Positions 7,674 to 17,230 of a DNA stretch of 64,000 bases are shown in pieces. A program made the translations under genes and the position numbers. This stretch comes from Cytophagales bacterium (GTDB lineage: Bacteria; Bacteroidota; Bacteroidia; Cytophagales; Bernardetiaceae). The DNA is taken from positions 52,464 to 116,463 of the forward strand of contig JAAFJX010000014.1 in the NCBI GenBank assembly GCA_013299045.1. Reading direction: 5' to 3'. Below the pieces are notes generated by a model. The model was given only the letters and a program-made list of their open reading frames with translations. It made no database searches and had not been told where the DNA came from. Numbering within the stretch: the stretch's first letter is position 1; each line of letters starts with the position of its first letter.

Positions 7674-8918
7674 ATGCACTTACTACAACGATATCTACTT
7701 GCGTTTTTAGCTTGTTTTTTTATTCATGTTTCGTTGTGGGCACAAATTGATTTAAAATTTGACCGCTTGAGTGCTTTTGAGGGAGTTGGCATCAACAGCA
7801 TAGCCCAAGACCAACAAGGTTTCATGTGGTTTGCTACATCGTCTGGTCTTATACGCTACGACGGTGAACAAACAAAGCGCTTTAAGCCCTATCAAACAGA
7901 TACGCTTAACCACCCTAATAATGAAATTTTTACAATTTTTTTTGACTCTCAAAACAGGTTGTGGCTAGGCACTTATCAAAACGGCATTTATCTTTTTGAT
8001 GAAGCCAAGCAAAGTTTCAAGCACATGACAGCTATCAAAGGCGATAGCACCACGCTAACCAGCCGAATGTGTTTTGGCTTTCTTGAGGACAAAGACAAGA
8101 ATATTTGGACTATGTCTGGCTATTTATGTTTGTTAGATGTTAAAAACTGGAAAGTCGTTAAGCGGATAGGGCCAAGTTCTCAGCAAGAGTCCGATAGCCA
8201 GCCAGCTATTTATACCAACAGCATTACTGCACAAGACCGTACAGGGCGATTCTGGATGGGCACCTGGAAAGATAACTATGGCATTGATACCTTTAGGCTA
8301 CCCGCCAAGCGTTTTTATCATTTGCGTAGTAACCTTGATACAACTGCTTTTGCTGATGCAAAACAACCTCAGTTGGTCAGAGATATTTTTGTGGACTCTC
8401 AAGGAGACGTTTGGTTTTGCTCTTACACGGGGCTTTATTGGTATCATCAAAAAACAGGCAGGTTTAACCTTTTTAAAACGATAATCGGCGATAGTCAAAG
8501 CCTTTCGGCCGATAATGTGAGTAGCATCACCGAAGATTCGCAGGGCAATATTTGGGTAGGCTCGCTGGGTGGTGGGGTTTCTATGTTTGACAAAAAAACA
8601 TGGAAGTTTAGCAATTATACGCATAATCCACAAAATACTAATACCATTCCGAACAACATTGTTTCCTGTATTTTTGCAGATAAAGATGACCATATATGGG
8701 TAGGAACGGAGTCGGGAGTGGCTTGTTTGAACCCCAATATGCGGAAGTTTAAGTTATTGACACATAACGTAAATGGTTTTGAAGACTTTGTTCTGGGGGG
8801 GCGTTGCATCTTGGAAGCCGAAAACGGTACTGTATGGGCGGGGCTTCAGAAGGGAGTAGACCAGTTGGGTGCAACTTATGGAGGAGTGGTGGGCTTGAAT
8901 CCCCAAACAGGTGCTTAG
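7674..8918 (+). CDS. Reg_prop beta-propeller sensor, N-terminal part of a frameshifted gene
   Basis: A 414-residue reading frame with a signal peptide (residues 1-23, ending SLWAQ) and repeated two-component-regulator-propeller motifs such as QDQQGFMWFATSSGLIRYDG, DSQNRLWLGTYQNGI, DSQGDVWFCSYTGLY and DSQGNIWVGSLGGGV. It stops abruptly within the propeller at 8916-8918. The rest of the propeller, the Y_Y_Y domain, membrane helix and phosphatase continue in another frame from 8911. The homologous gene at 29799 is one intact frame of 1110 residues, close to the combined length here. The reading is restored if two bases (GT) are added at 8911-8912. This is either a recent inactivating mutation or a sequencing error. 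Confidence 0.85.
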   Translation: MHLLQRYLLAFLACFFIHVSLWAQIDLKFDRLSAFEGVGINSIAQDQQGFMWFATSSGLIRYDGEQTKRFKPYQTDTLNHPNNEIFTIFFDSQNRLWLGTYQNGIYLFDEAKQSFKHMTAIKGDSTTLTSRMCFGFLEDKDKNIWTMSGYLCLLDVKNWKVVKRIGPSSQQESDSQPAIYTNSITAQDRTGRFWMGTWKDNYGIDTFRLPAKRFYHLRSNLDTTAFADAKQPQLVRDIFVDSQGDVWFCSYTGLYWYHQKTGRFNLFKTIIGDSQSLSADNVSSITEDSQGNIWVGSLGGGVSMFDKKTWKFSNYTHNPQNTNTIPNNIVSCIFADKDDHIWVGTESGVACLNPNMRKFKLLTHNVNGFEDFVLGGRCILEAENGTVWAGLQKGVDQLGATYGGVVGLNPQTGA

Positions 8919-11193
8919 TATTCATTATAAAGACGGTTATAAGGAGATTAGAAGAGGAGAAAAACAAGATGTAGCCATCAAAAATTTGTATCTGGGCACG
9001 CTGATAGAGAGAGAAAAAAACAAAGTTTGGTTTTATTTTGTAGATGCCCAGTTTGTAGAGAGCGACGGTAAGACCTTCAGGCGCTTACGTGAGATGGAGG
9101 GCGCTTATCCATACTTGACATCAGATTCCTACCTCACTTCCTACGGCACTATGATAACGCATCATGGAGGTAGAGTGGCTGTTTATGAAGATAATTTTAA
9201 AACCTATCGTCAGTTGAGCTATAGCATCCGCGACGAGGGCAATAAGGTAGCTCTATATTATGAAGACCCCTACGCCAACACTTGGTTGCTATACCTAACT
9301 GACACGCTGCGCTATTATGACAAAAACAAGAAAAATTTTGTCAATATTCCTATCCAAGACAATCAAAAACTAGGAGCAATACATATTGCTGGTGCACATT
9401 GCTTTAAGCAAGGAGAACTCTGGATTGCTTCGCTTCTGGGTGTGCAAATTGTACGCCTTAGTGATGGTAAGGTATTAAAAACGTTTACGACGAGAGACGG
9501 CTTAACAACTACCAATCTATACAGTTTAATTGGCGATGAGGCAGGAGGGGTTTGGGTAAGTACGCAGGACGGTATCAGCCGAATAGATTCCAAGACCTAT
9601 AAAATTGATAATTACTTTGTTGGCAGAGATTTGCCTATTGCCTCTATCTATTCTATGCCCATCAATAGGGGGATTCAGCACCGTGGCAAGTACAGTGGCA
9701 ATTTGTATTACAAAGGCTCGTCGGGGCTTTTGATGTTTAATCCTAAGGACATCAAAGAACAACCCAATACAGCAAAAATTGTGTTTACGGACATCAAGAT
9801 AATGAATGAGTCCGTACAAATGGATTCGACTATCACAGTGGCCAAAATCATAGAGCTAGCGCCAGATGCCGATATGCTCACGATAGAATTTACCTTACTG
9901 AACTTCTCAAATCCTCAATTTAACAGCTATGAATATCAGCTCATGGGCTTTGATAAAAGACGCATTAATGGATACAACAACAATACCGCCACCTACACCA
10001 ATTTAGAACCAGGCACGTACCGCTTTCGCGTGTGGGCCAAAAACGACCGAGGAGTTCCTACAAAAGATTTTTCTGAGCTTATTATCATCAAGAATCCTTA
10101 CCTTTGGCAAACCTGGTGGTTCCGATTACTCGCAGCATTTGTCATACTTGGAGGTGCAGCGGGCTTAGTTTATTGGCGTTTGAGCAACTTAAACAAACAA
10201 AAATTGATTTTGGAACAGAAAGTTGAGGAGCGTACGGCAGAGATTGTTCGACAAAAAGACGAAATCAGCACAATAGCCTCAAATTTGGCGGTGTCTATGG
10301 AAGAAACCAATGCGCTCAATGAAGAACTCAATATTACACTAGACCAGCTCAAGGAACAAACTACACTCATAGAAAAGAAAAACATAGAAATTGTAGCGGG
10401 TATCAATTACGCCAAGCGCATACAAACGGCTATGCTGCCGCAACAAGAACAATACAGCGAGTTTGTACCGCCATTTTGGGTGTTCTACCGTCCCCGAGAT
10501 ATTGTTAGCGGAGACTTTTATTGGATTAGCGAAGTGCGCTTTTCGCATAAGAAAAAAAGAATACTCATAGCCGCTGTAGATTGTACCGGGCACGGCGTAC
10601 CGGGGGCGCTTATGTCCATGATTGGCCATAACCTACTAGACGAAGTTACGGCAACACTGGAAGTACATTCGCCGTGTCAAATTCTGACGGTTCTCAACAA
10701 ACTGGTACGGAAAACCCTCCGTCAGCAAGATACCGATAACCGCGATGGCATGGAAATTAGCCTTTTGGCCATTGATGTTCAAAAAAATGAAGCCAGTTTA
10801 TCTTGTAGCCAAATAATTTTTGCTGGTGCGAACCGCCCGCTTTGTTATGTAGATGCACTGGGTGTGCTACAAACCGTCAAAGGCGATAAAATGCCTATTG
10901 GAGGCCATGAACGCCAAATGTTACAAGAGTTTACAGAGTTTGTGCTCCCGCATGAGGGCATTAAACGCCTCTATTTGTTTTCAGATGGTTACCAAGACCA
11001 GTTCGGAGGTTATCATAAAAAACGTTTCAGTAAAAGACGTTTGGCAGAATTACTAGAAAAAACCACTCTACTTGAGTTAGAAGACCAGAAAAAAGCAATA
11101 GAAGAAACTTTTGAAGACTGGTTAAATACAGGAAGAGAGTATCAAATAGACGACGCACTTGTTTTGGGTATTGAGGTGGTAGCATACACGTAG
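8911..11193 (+). CDS. Reg_prop/Y_Y_Y/SpoIIE phosphatase, C-terminal part of a frameshifted gene
   Basis: Continuation of the gene that starts at 7674; the GTG at 8911 is only where the frame opens and is probably not a real start. Seen in order: remaining propeller blades (including DEAGGVWVSTQDGISRID), a Y_Y_Y domain with YQLMGFDK and the TNLEPGTYRFRVWAKN signature, one membrane helix (residues about 398-420), a coiled coil (about 425-500), and a SpoIIE/PP2C phosphatase domain from about 515 to the end. The metal-binding signatures RPRDIVSGDFYW and DCTGHGVPGA, and the late SDGYQDQFGG, are intact. The family senses ligands in the periplasm and is thought to dephosphorylate an anti-sigma-factor antagonist in the cytoplasm; the partner is not visible here. 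Confidence 0.85.
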   Translation: MLSIHYKDGYKEIRRGEKQDVAIKNLYLGTLIEREKNKVWFYFVDAQFVESDGKTFRRLREMEGAYPYLTSDSYLTSYGTMITHHGGRVAVYEDNFKTYRQLSYSIRDEGNKVALYYEDPYANTWLLYLTDTLRYYDKNKKNFVNIPIQDNQKLGAIHIAGAHCFKQGELWIASLLGVQIVRLSDGKVLKTFTTRDGLTTTNLYSLIGDEAGGVWVSTQDGISRIDSKTYKIDNYFVGRDLPIASIYSMPINRGIQHRGKYSGNLYYKGSSGLLMFNPKDIKEQPNTAKIVFTDIKIMNESVQMDSTITVAKIIELAPDADMLTIEFTLLNFSNPQFNSYEYQLMGFDKRRINGYNNNTATYTNLEPGTYRFRVWAKNDRGVPTKDFSELIIIKNPYLWQTWWFRLLAAFVILGGAAGLVYWRLSNLNKQKLILEQKVEERTAEIVRQKDEISTIASNLAVSMEETNALNEELNITLDQLKEQTTLIEKKNIEIVAGINYAKRIQTAMLPQQEQYSEFVPPFWVFYRPRDIVSGDFYWISEVRFSHKKKRILIAAVDCTGHGVPGALMSMIGHNLLDEVTATLEVHSPCQILTVLNKLVRKTLRQQDTDNRDGMEISLLAIDVQKNEASLSCSQIIFAGANRPLCYVDALGVLQTVKGDKMPIGGHERQMLQEFTEFVLPHEGIKRLYLFSDGYQDQFGGYHKKRFSKRRLAELLEKTTLLELEDQKKAIEETFEDWLNTGREYQIDDALVLGIEVVAYT

Positions 11194-11319
11194 CACGGAA
11201 CAAAAAACTCTTGCCTTGGGACAAACCTTATGAAATAAAGTAGCTAATAGTAAGACGGACTAATACACATCAAAGTAATGCTGCTTTTTTCTGAACAGTC
11301 AGGTTTGTGTATCTAAGTA

Positions 11320-11413
11320 GTCGTCCCTTAAAAAATATATAAGATATTTTGAAGATGAAATGCTTATTTAATTTGCTGGTAATAAATATCTTAGATGCTT
11401 TTTAAGGGAAAAC
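11320..11413. mobile_element. 94-bp palindromic mini-element with perfect 6-bp target duplication (copy B)
   Basis: The ends are GTCGTCCCTTAAAA at 11320 and a slightly altered counterpart TTTTAAGGGAAAAC ending at 11413. TAAGTA flanks the element on both sides (11314-11319 and 11414-11419). The arms stay complementary inward (AAGATATTT against AAATATCTT), so the whole unit can form a long hairpin. The inner text matches the left ends of copies at 24076 and 27460. It has no coding capacity and is a MITE-like unit. Confidence 0.75.
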
Positions 11414-11442
11414 TAAGTAATAAAAATAACACGACTGAAGTG

Positions 11443-11970
11443 CTAGTTCTTGGCAAACTGAGGCTTGGGGTTCAAGTTTTTGAGGCTGATTTTCAAAATT
11501 TGCCAAGTCTCCCACAAGTTGTAAACAATTTTGTGCAATAACGATATTTCTTTTGGGTAGTCTGAAGGAACAGATACCAGTTCAAAATTGTATTTAACAA
11601 AATGCAAGTGTGCACGCCTCAAATGATACGGGGAAGTTACAATAACAGCAGAGCGCCAGCGCTTTTCACTTAGAATTTTGGCACAAAACTGCGCGTTCTG
11701 GCGCGTATTACGAGCAAGCGTTTCAACATGAATGGCTGTTTCGGGTACACCAAGCTCTATGGCGAGCTTTTTCATGGCCTCTGCTTCTACAACATGATTG
11801 TAAACTGCCGAACCCGTAAAAAGTAAATAAGGAGCATAGTTTTTGCGGTAAAGCTCCACCGCCTTTTCAACGCGCGCGCGCAAAAGAGGCGAAACGGTGC
11901 CGTCGCGATGAGCAGGGCAGCCTAAGCCAATAATAACGTCAAATTTATATGCCGTGTACTCAGAGTGCAT
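11443..11970 (-). CDS. YdcF/ElyC family (DUF218) protein
   Basis: A 175-residue protein of the DUF218/YdcF family. Family landmarks are visible: an N-terminal strand VIIGLGCP, LLFTGS, EAEAMKKLAIELGVPETAI, LARNTRQNAQF, and VIVTSPYHLRRA. The Thr-Arg-x-Asn and YHLRRA segments line the putative active site. Members such as SanA and ElyC affect cell-envelope precursor metabolism, but the chemistry is unproven. There is no N-terminal membrane helix, unlike SanA or ElyC, so it looks cytoplasmic like YdcF. The ATG at 11970 was chosen over a TTG one codon upstream. It is followed by the mini-element and stands alone on the minus strand. Confidence 0.82.
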   Translation of the reverse strand: MHSEYTAYKFDVIIGLGCPAHRDGTVSPLLRARVEKAVELYRKNYAPYLLFTGSAVYNHVVEAEAMKKLAIELGVPETAIHVETLARNTRQNAQFCAKILSEKRWRSAVIVTSPYHLRRAHLHFVKYNFELVSVPSDYPKEISLLHKIVYNLWETWQILKISLKNLNPKPQFAKN

Positions 11971-12073
11971 CAAATTACCGAATCATTTAGCCACAAAAAC
12001 TAAATAGTCATTAAACGTACAATCGAGATAAAAGGTTGTCAATCAAGAACATTTTGTAAAGAGATGTACACAT

Positions 12074-12107
12074 AAAAAAAAGAGCATTCTTGCTTCAGAA
12101 CGCTCTT
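12074..12107 (-). terminator. Rho-independent terminator (minus strand)
   Basis: On the minus strand AGAGCGTTCT and AGAATGCTCT form a stem around a six-base loop, followed by a run of T. It ends the transcript of the secreted protein gene at 12126. Confidence 0.8.
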
Positions 12108-12125
12108 CTATAACTTTAACCACGC

Positions 12126-12872
12126 TTATTTTTTCTTTTTCTTGTCTTTCTTTTTCTTTTTGCCTGTGTCTTGCGTGGCAGCAGTGTTTTGAGTCTGAGA
12201 CTTATCCACATACTCTACGGTTACCTCAAGAACTTTGGTACGTTTAACAGGGTCTTCCTTAGGCTCTGTGCCCGTAATTCTGTATTCGTAAAGGGCTGTC
12301 TTGTCGCCCTCAACTTTGAGGTCTGACAAATCCGCTTCGTCTTCCAATATTTTTTCTACGTTGTTATAGTCCGCATAAAAGATAACGCTTGTATTTTGTC
12401 CCGTAATGTTGAACGTAGCGGGCTTGTCTGGTTGCACGCCAATAAACTTTACGCGCACAGGTTCGTCAAACTCGCCTCTGAAAACAAAAGTAGCTTCGTT
12501 GTTAGAGGCTTCAAAATCTGAAACCAAAAACTCGTTTTCGTGCATATTGGTACATTTACTAACAGATACCACAATGCGTTGTGCATCATTGTAGATAGGA
12601 ATCGTTTTGCGGACACTGCCCGTTTTATGGCGCTCCGACTTGGATACCTCTACCTTAAACTCCTCGCTTGTATTCAAAAGCAGCTCGCCGTTAGCATCAT
12701 AATAACGTACAAATGCAACGTGAAAGGGGCGATAGCTATTAATGACTGCAATGGTTATGGTGGCAAATTTATCAGCCTTCAATTTATCTTTCTGCGCCAT
12801 AGCATATTGTGGAATGAGGCTCATAAAAATAAAAGCTGTAAACAAACTAAGAACAAATGCACACTTTTTCAT
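12126..12872 (-). CDS. Secreted hypothetical protein with Lys-rich tail
   Basis: A 248-residue exported protein. It has a signal peptide (residues 1-26, ending YAMAQ), then beta-rich sequence with no recognised family, and finally a low-complexity tail made almost only of Lys with single Asp residues. Such tails are common at the C-termini of Bacteroidota envelope proteins but have no assigned function. A good terminator follows. The gap 12873-13215 upstream holds no supported gene. Confidence 0.75.
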   Translation of the reverse strand: MKKCAFVLSLFTAFIFMSLIPQYAMAQKDKLKADKFATITIAVINSYRPFHVAFVRYYDANGELLLNTSEEFKVEVSKSERHKTGSVRKTIPIYNDAQRIVVSVSKCTNMHENEFLVSDFEASNNEATFVFRGEFDEPVRVKFIGVQPDKPATFNITGQNTSVIFYADYNNVEKILEDEADLSDLKVEGDKTALYEYRITGTEPKEDPVKRTKVLEVTVEYVDKSQTQNTAATQDTGKKKKKDKKKKK

Positions 12873-13215
12873 ACTTGTTTTGATTGAATTGTTTTTGATT
12901 TAATGAAAAAAAGAGTTCCTGTGCTGTATCCCACCTCATAACCACACCAAACAGTCCTGATGTTGTCATCGGGTTAAAACGTTTTAATGCAAGTCTTTTG
13001 AAAATAATACTAGGAAAGCCTGTTTTTAGCGTTTCAGCACATAAACAGAGGCAGTAACAACACTTGTAACCAATATTTTGCAATAACCATACCGAAGCAG
13101 CTAAAATGTCTGTTATGGACTATGAACGCTATTTTTGTTTCGGTAAAAGCGATAAAATATCCGTTTGAACTAAGCAAACAAACTTGGATTGCTTGGTTTC
13201 ACGCCCACAAATCCA
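12873..13215. other. Intergenic region without recognised features
   Basis: About 340 bases between two minus-strand genes. It must carry the promoter of the secreted protein gene and the end of the symporter transcript, but I find no TAnnTTTG box and no clear terminator. A 78-codon minus-strand frame here has no signal sequence, motif or promoter and is not called. Confidence 0.5.
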
Positions 13216-14484
13216 TCAAGAAAGAGGAGTTTTGCGTTCTACCCATATGTCTTTATTGGGTAAAAATTGCTTCTCTTGTTTGGCAATAACCAGGGTTGCC
13301 ACTCCATTCCCGATAAGATTTGTGAGGGCACGTGCTTCGGACATGAACCTGTCCACCCCTACCAACAAAGTAAGACCCGCCACTGGAATACTCGGAAAAG
13401 CCGCTAAGGTAGATGCCAATACAATAAAACCTCCGCCCGTAACAGCTGCAGCGCCTTTGGAGGTAAGCATCAGAACGACTAAAATTTGAAACTGCTCCGC
13501 TACAGACAGACTCAGCCCATACACCTGAGCCAAGAACAAAACAGCCATAGACAGATAAATAGAGGTGCCGTCTAAATTAAAAGAATAGCCAGTAGGAATC
13601 ACTAAGCCCACTACAGAACGTTCACAACCCATTTTTGTTAGTTTATCCATCATTTGCGGTAGGGCAGTTTCAGAAGAGGACGTTCCCAAAACAATCAATA
13701 GCTCTGAGCGAATCTGCTTCAAAAAAAGCCAAAGACTAAAACCATAAACAGCCATAATGCTATTAAGAACCACAAATATGAAGACGGCCATGGTCAGATA
13801 AACGCAAAGCATTAACTGGCCGAGTGGCAGCAGGGCGGAAGTCCCAAACTCGCCAATGGTATAAGCCATACCGCCAAGCGCGCCAAGTGGAGCAAAGTAC
13901 ATGAGAAAATGCAACATTTTGAACAACACTTTGAGCAAATCATCACAGCCTTCGCGAACTTTTTGGCCAGTTTGACCCAAATGCAGCAGCGCCAAACCAA
14001 ACAAAACCGCGACGAATAAGATTTGGAGAATATCGCCCTCTGCAAATGCTTTAACAAGATTAGAGGGTACCAAATGCACCAAAAAATCTAACCAAGACCA
14101 TTCAGAAGCTTGCTGGGTGTAGGCGCTAATGTCTGCCTTTTGTGTCCCTAAGGTGCTTGCATCAAGCCCGCGCCCCGGTTGCCAATAGCTTGCTACAAAC
14201 CAGCCAATTAAAAGTGCAAAAGTCGTAACAATTTCAAAATAGATGAGCGCTTTTCCTCCTACTCGCCCAAACTGTTTCATATTTTGGCTTTCAGCTATGC
14301 CTTGCACGACGGTCAGAAAAACCACAGGGCCTATGCACATTTTTACCATTCTGATAAAAACATCGCTCAAAAATTTGAGTTTGCTGGCTAGCTCAGGAAA
14401 AAATACGCCTAGCGCAAGACCCAAAAAAATGCCCAAGAGTACACGAAAACTGGTGTTGTGTAGTAGCTTGGGCATTGAGGCCAT
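13216..14484 (-). CDS. dctA: Dicarboxylate/amino acid:cation symporter (DAACS family)
   Basis: A 422-residue inner-membrane transporter with about eight membrane helices and two re-entrant hairpins. Family signatures are intact: TSSSET at residues 268-273 (first hairpin), FNLDGT at 302-307, and DRFMSEARALTNLIGN at 378-393, where D378, R385 and N389 line the substrate and cation sites. The AlaArgAlaLeuThrAsn segment is typical of DctA/GltP. It should take up C4-dicarboxylates or acidic amino acids with Na+ or H+; the substrate cannot be told from sequence. The start lies two bases after the stop codon of the lytic transglycosylase, so the two are translationally coupled. Confidence 0.85.
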   Translation of the reverse strand: MASMPKLLHNTSFRVLLGIFLGLALGVFFPELASKLKFLSDVFIRMVKMCIGPVVFLTVVQGIAESQNMKQFGRVGGKALIYFEIVTTFALLIGWFVASYWQPGRGLDASTLGTQKADISAYTQQASEWSWLDFLVHLVPSNLVKAFAEGDILQILFVAVLFGLALLHLGQTGQKVREGCDDLLKVLFKMLHFLMYFAPLGALGGMAYTIGEFGTSALLPLGQLMLCVYLTMAVFIFVVLNSIMAVYGFSLWLFLKQIRSELLIVLGTSSSETALPQMMDKLTKMGCERSVVGLVIPTGYSFNLDGTSIYLSMAVLFLAQVYGLSLSVAEQFQILVVLMLTSKGAAAVTGGGFIVLASTLAAFPSIPVAGLTLLVGVDRFMSEARALTNLIGNGVATLVIAKQEKQFLPNKDIWVERKTPLS

Positions 14485-14486
14485 AT

Positions 14487-16373
14487 CTATTTATTCTTAA
14501 CAATTATCTTTTGGCCAATTTTAAGACGGTCTGAAGCAAGACCATTCAACTGCCTTATTTGAGCAACACTCACACCAGGATACTTGTTTGCAATTTCCCA
14601 AAGAGTATCGCCTGGCCTAACCACATGAAACTTTGTCCCTTGGGCGGTATGAGATGCCGTTGCAACAGTTGTTTTGGTGCTTCCGGCACTGAGTTTATAG
14701 CCAGGAACAGTTGTATTGGCCCAAATAACCAACTCTTGGTTTTCTTTGATGTCCGTGCTGGCTAGTGCGTTCCAATATTTGATGCTGGCAATATTGGTTT
14801 TAAACTCACCCGCTAAACCATTGAGGGTGTCCCCTAATTTGACTTTGTAAAGAACCTTTCTTTTCGTGTCAGTAAGCACTGTATTGGCCTTTTTCTCGGC
14901 TGATTTTCCGTTGTTCGCATAAGTGCGTTCAGACACCGAGCTTGGATGCGCCTTGCCATAACCACGCACTGAGGCCAGAATTTCAGGCTCGTTCTGCCTA
15001 AAAATCTTGGCACGATTGGCAGGGAGGCATAGCTTATAGTCTCTAACAAAGTAAGGAACAATACCTTTGCGAAGTTCAGGGTTAAGTGCTTTGAGGTCTT
15101 CATAACACATATTCAATTCCTTAGCAAGCAGTTCCAAATCCATCTGTTGGTTTACCAAAACAGAGTCCGTTGGAAATTGATAGGCATATTCTTTGACCAA
15201 AAGATTATTTTCTTCAGGATAGTTCATTAAATAAGCAACAGCCACATAACGTGGAACATACTGGCGTGTTTCTTTAGGCAAATGGTTATAAACATTGTAG
15301 TAGCCTTTGGTGCCTGCACGGCGCTGTACTCCCTGCATACGTCCTGGCCCACAATTATAGGCTGCCAAAATGGTTTCCCAGTCTCCTTTAAACAACTTGT
15401 CCAAATATTTGAAATATTTGCAGGCAGCCACTGTGGCCTTGTAGGGGTCCATGCGTTGGTCAATGTAGGTGTTGCGGGTGTTTTTCATGCCTACGTGGTC
15501 TGCTGTTATGGCCATTAATTGCCATAAGCCCAAGGCACCTGCGTGCGACATAATGCTAGGATTAAGAGCGGATTCAATCAGAGCAATGTATTTTAGCTCG
15601 TCTGGAAGGCCCATTTCAGCCAAAACTTTCTCAAAAAGAGGAAAGTACAGATGTTGCTTGCGCAAAACACTCAAGGTAAAACCCCTATTGCGGCCTTTAA
15701 AATATTCTATACTCGCTCGTACTTCTTTGGTAGCGCGTAATGGAATAATATTTTCTATGAGTTTCAAACGCTCTTCTAGAGTAGCGTCGCTTTCTAGCTG
15801 GGTGTGCTCTTCGCTGAGGTCTAGCTCCTCGTCGTTTACCAAAATGAGGCTAGAATCTTCGCCCGTAAAGATAACGTCTTCGCAAACAACCACTGACAAT
15901 TTGGGACGGTCTTCCATGTATGAAAGTTCACGGAAAGTCAATACGCTCAAAAAGTCTGCATAGAGCTGGTAACCCAATTCTTTTTGGGTATAAAGCGCAA
16001 CAGAGTCTGAATAAACAGGATTATCGGACATACCTAAGCGCTCTAAAACAGGCTGAACCGACATAGGCTGCATGAAACTGCTATAAGAACGATAGCCTAA
16101 ACGTAATTTTTCAGGGAGTGTGGTATCTGGTAAATCATGGCTCTTGGCGCGGCGATAGCGAACAAAAGGTGTTAGCGAAGGTAGTTTTGCTACGTAATGC
16201 GTAATTTTTTTCTTGTTACTGGCAGTTTTCTTTTGCTTGGTTTCTTTGTTATTCAATGCCCTTCTTTTTTCTCTCTTGATTTTGTCATCGGCTTTGGCTT
16301 CTGGTGCAAATTTTGAACTAAAAGCGAAAAGACTGACAATAAAACCAATAATAAAAACTTTTAGGTAATTCAT
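14487..16373 (-). CDS. mltD: Membrane-bound lytic murein transglycosylase D-like protein with two LysM domains
   Basis: A 628-residue secreted peptidoglycan-cleaving enzyme. Seen in order: signal peptide (1-28), a basic linker, a long region of unknown fold, an SLT (family 1) lytic transglycosylase domain (about 235-390) with catalytic E267 in ALIESALNP and the motifs GALGLWQLM and AAYNCGPGRM, then two LysM domains (about 508-553 and 582-627, each with the GDTL signature). MltD-type enzymes cut the glycan strand to form 1,6-anhydro ends. The length is greater than E. coli MltD because of the N-terminal insert. It lies between the small membrane protein upstream and the symporter downstream in one operon. 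Confidence 0.9.
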   Translation of the reverse strand: MNYLKVFIIGFIVSLFAFSSKFAPEAKADDKIKREKRRALNNKETKQKKTASNKKKITHYVAKLPSLTPFVRYRRAKSHDLPDTTLPEKLRLGYRSYSSFMQPMSVQPVLERLGMSDNPVYSDSVALYTQKELGYQLYADFLSVLTFRELSYMEDRPKLSVVVCEDVIFTGEDSSLILVNDEELDLSEEHTQLESDATLEERLKLIENIIPLRATKEVRASIEYFKGRNRGFTLSVLRKQHLYFPLFEKVLAEMGLPDELKYIALIESALNPSIMSHAGALGLWQLMAITADHVGMKNTRNTYIDQRMDPYKATVAACKYFKYLDKLFKGDWETILAAYNCGPGRMQGVQRRAGTKGYYNVYNHLPKETRQYVPRYVAVAYLMNYPEENNLLVKEYAYQFPTDSVLVNQQMDLELLAKELNMCYEDLKALNPELRKGIVPYFVRDYKLCLPANRAKIFRQNEPEILASVRGYGKAHPSSVSERTYANNGKSAEKKANTVLTDTKRKVLYKVKLGDTLNGLAGEFKTNIASIKYWNALASTDIKENQELVIWANTTVPGYKLSAGSTKTTVATASHTAQGTKFHVVRPGDTLWEIANKYPGVSVAQIRQLNGLASDRLKIGQKIIVKNK

Positions 16374-16419
16374 AAATCTTGTTGTTAAACTAAATAGCCA
16401 TGCAAAAGCACTGTTTTAT

Positions 16420-16770
16420 TCAACGAGTGCTATCTTGCTGTAGTAAGGGTATTTTGTGTCTCAGCACCAGAGAATCTCTGTAACTGGTTGCCATTTGGCT
16501 GAGCACATCAATTTCTTTTTCTTGTTGCGCCACCTTTTGGTTCATACTCTGGTTTTCGGACATTATCCAAATCAGTGTACTTCCCAAAAGCAAAATGACA
16601 AATAACGAAACACCCGCAAGTATTTTTATTTTTTTGGCACTTTTTTTGACAACCTCCTGTGTGTCCTCCTCACGCACTCCCACAATGTGTTCGCTCGCAA
16701 GCCAATCCAGCAGCTTTTTTTCTTGCTCACCGTTCTGGACGGGTACACTCAAACGTTTTAAAATACTCAT
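16420..16770 (-). CDS. Small single-pass membrane protein
   Basis: A 116-residue protein with a basic cytoplasmic N-terminal half, one membrane helix (about residues 50-71, AGVSLFVILLLGSTLIWIM), and a coiled-coil-like tail rich in Gln and Glu. The layout resembles small division- or envelope-associated proteins, but no family is recognised. An ATG at 16770 is preferred over a TTG three codons upstream. Its stop lies 46 bases before the transglycosylase start, so it probably heads that operon. Confidence 0.65.
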   Translation of the reverse strand: MSILKRLSVPVQNGEQEKKLLDWLASEHIVGVREEDTQEVVKKSAKKIKILAGVSLFVILLLGSTLIWIMSENQSMNQKVAQQEKEIDVLSQMATSYRDSLVLRHKIPLLQQDSTR

Positions 16771-17230
16771 ACTAATCAAGATGCTTGATTAACAGATATT
16801 ATTAAGAGGATATAGTCAAAAATCGCTTAGAAACAAGGCACAGGGGCTTTCCAATACATTAAACCTCGTTATGGTTTTTAGTAAAAGCACGCACTCTGGC
16901 ACCAAACTTCGCCGCAAAGTTACAGTTTTATCAAACAAAACAAGCCTTTTGTCCTCTTTATTCTTAAAAAAGCCTGTCGGTATTAAGCTAATTCGTTAAT
17001 AAACAGCGGAATAAGCATTCGCATTTCGTAAAGAATTTAATGTGGGTCAGAATGATAAAGCATTTCATAGATTTCTGTTTTCTGAAACCTTTTATTGCTT
17101 TATGTGAAGTTCATCGGAGGCCAATCTGTTTCTAACTTGACTTGATTTCCCTAATACTTGCTAAAACCAAATAAACCAACGTAATTTGCAGGATAGTAGA
17201 TGCCATACACATCTCAGACTCTCTTTTGAT
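16771..17230. other. Divergent intergenic region
   Basis: About 460 bases between the divergent transglycosylase operon and miaB. A possible miaB promoter is TTG at 17158-17160, then 21 bases, then TAATTTG at 17182-17188, one base short of consensus. No gene, repeat or hairpin stands out in the rest. Confidence 0.4.

Noticed and set aside
12847..13083. 78-codon minus-strand frame
   Set aside because: It is Cys-rich and has no signal sequence, family or promoter; it also overlaps the start of the secreted protein gene.
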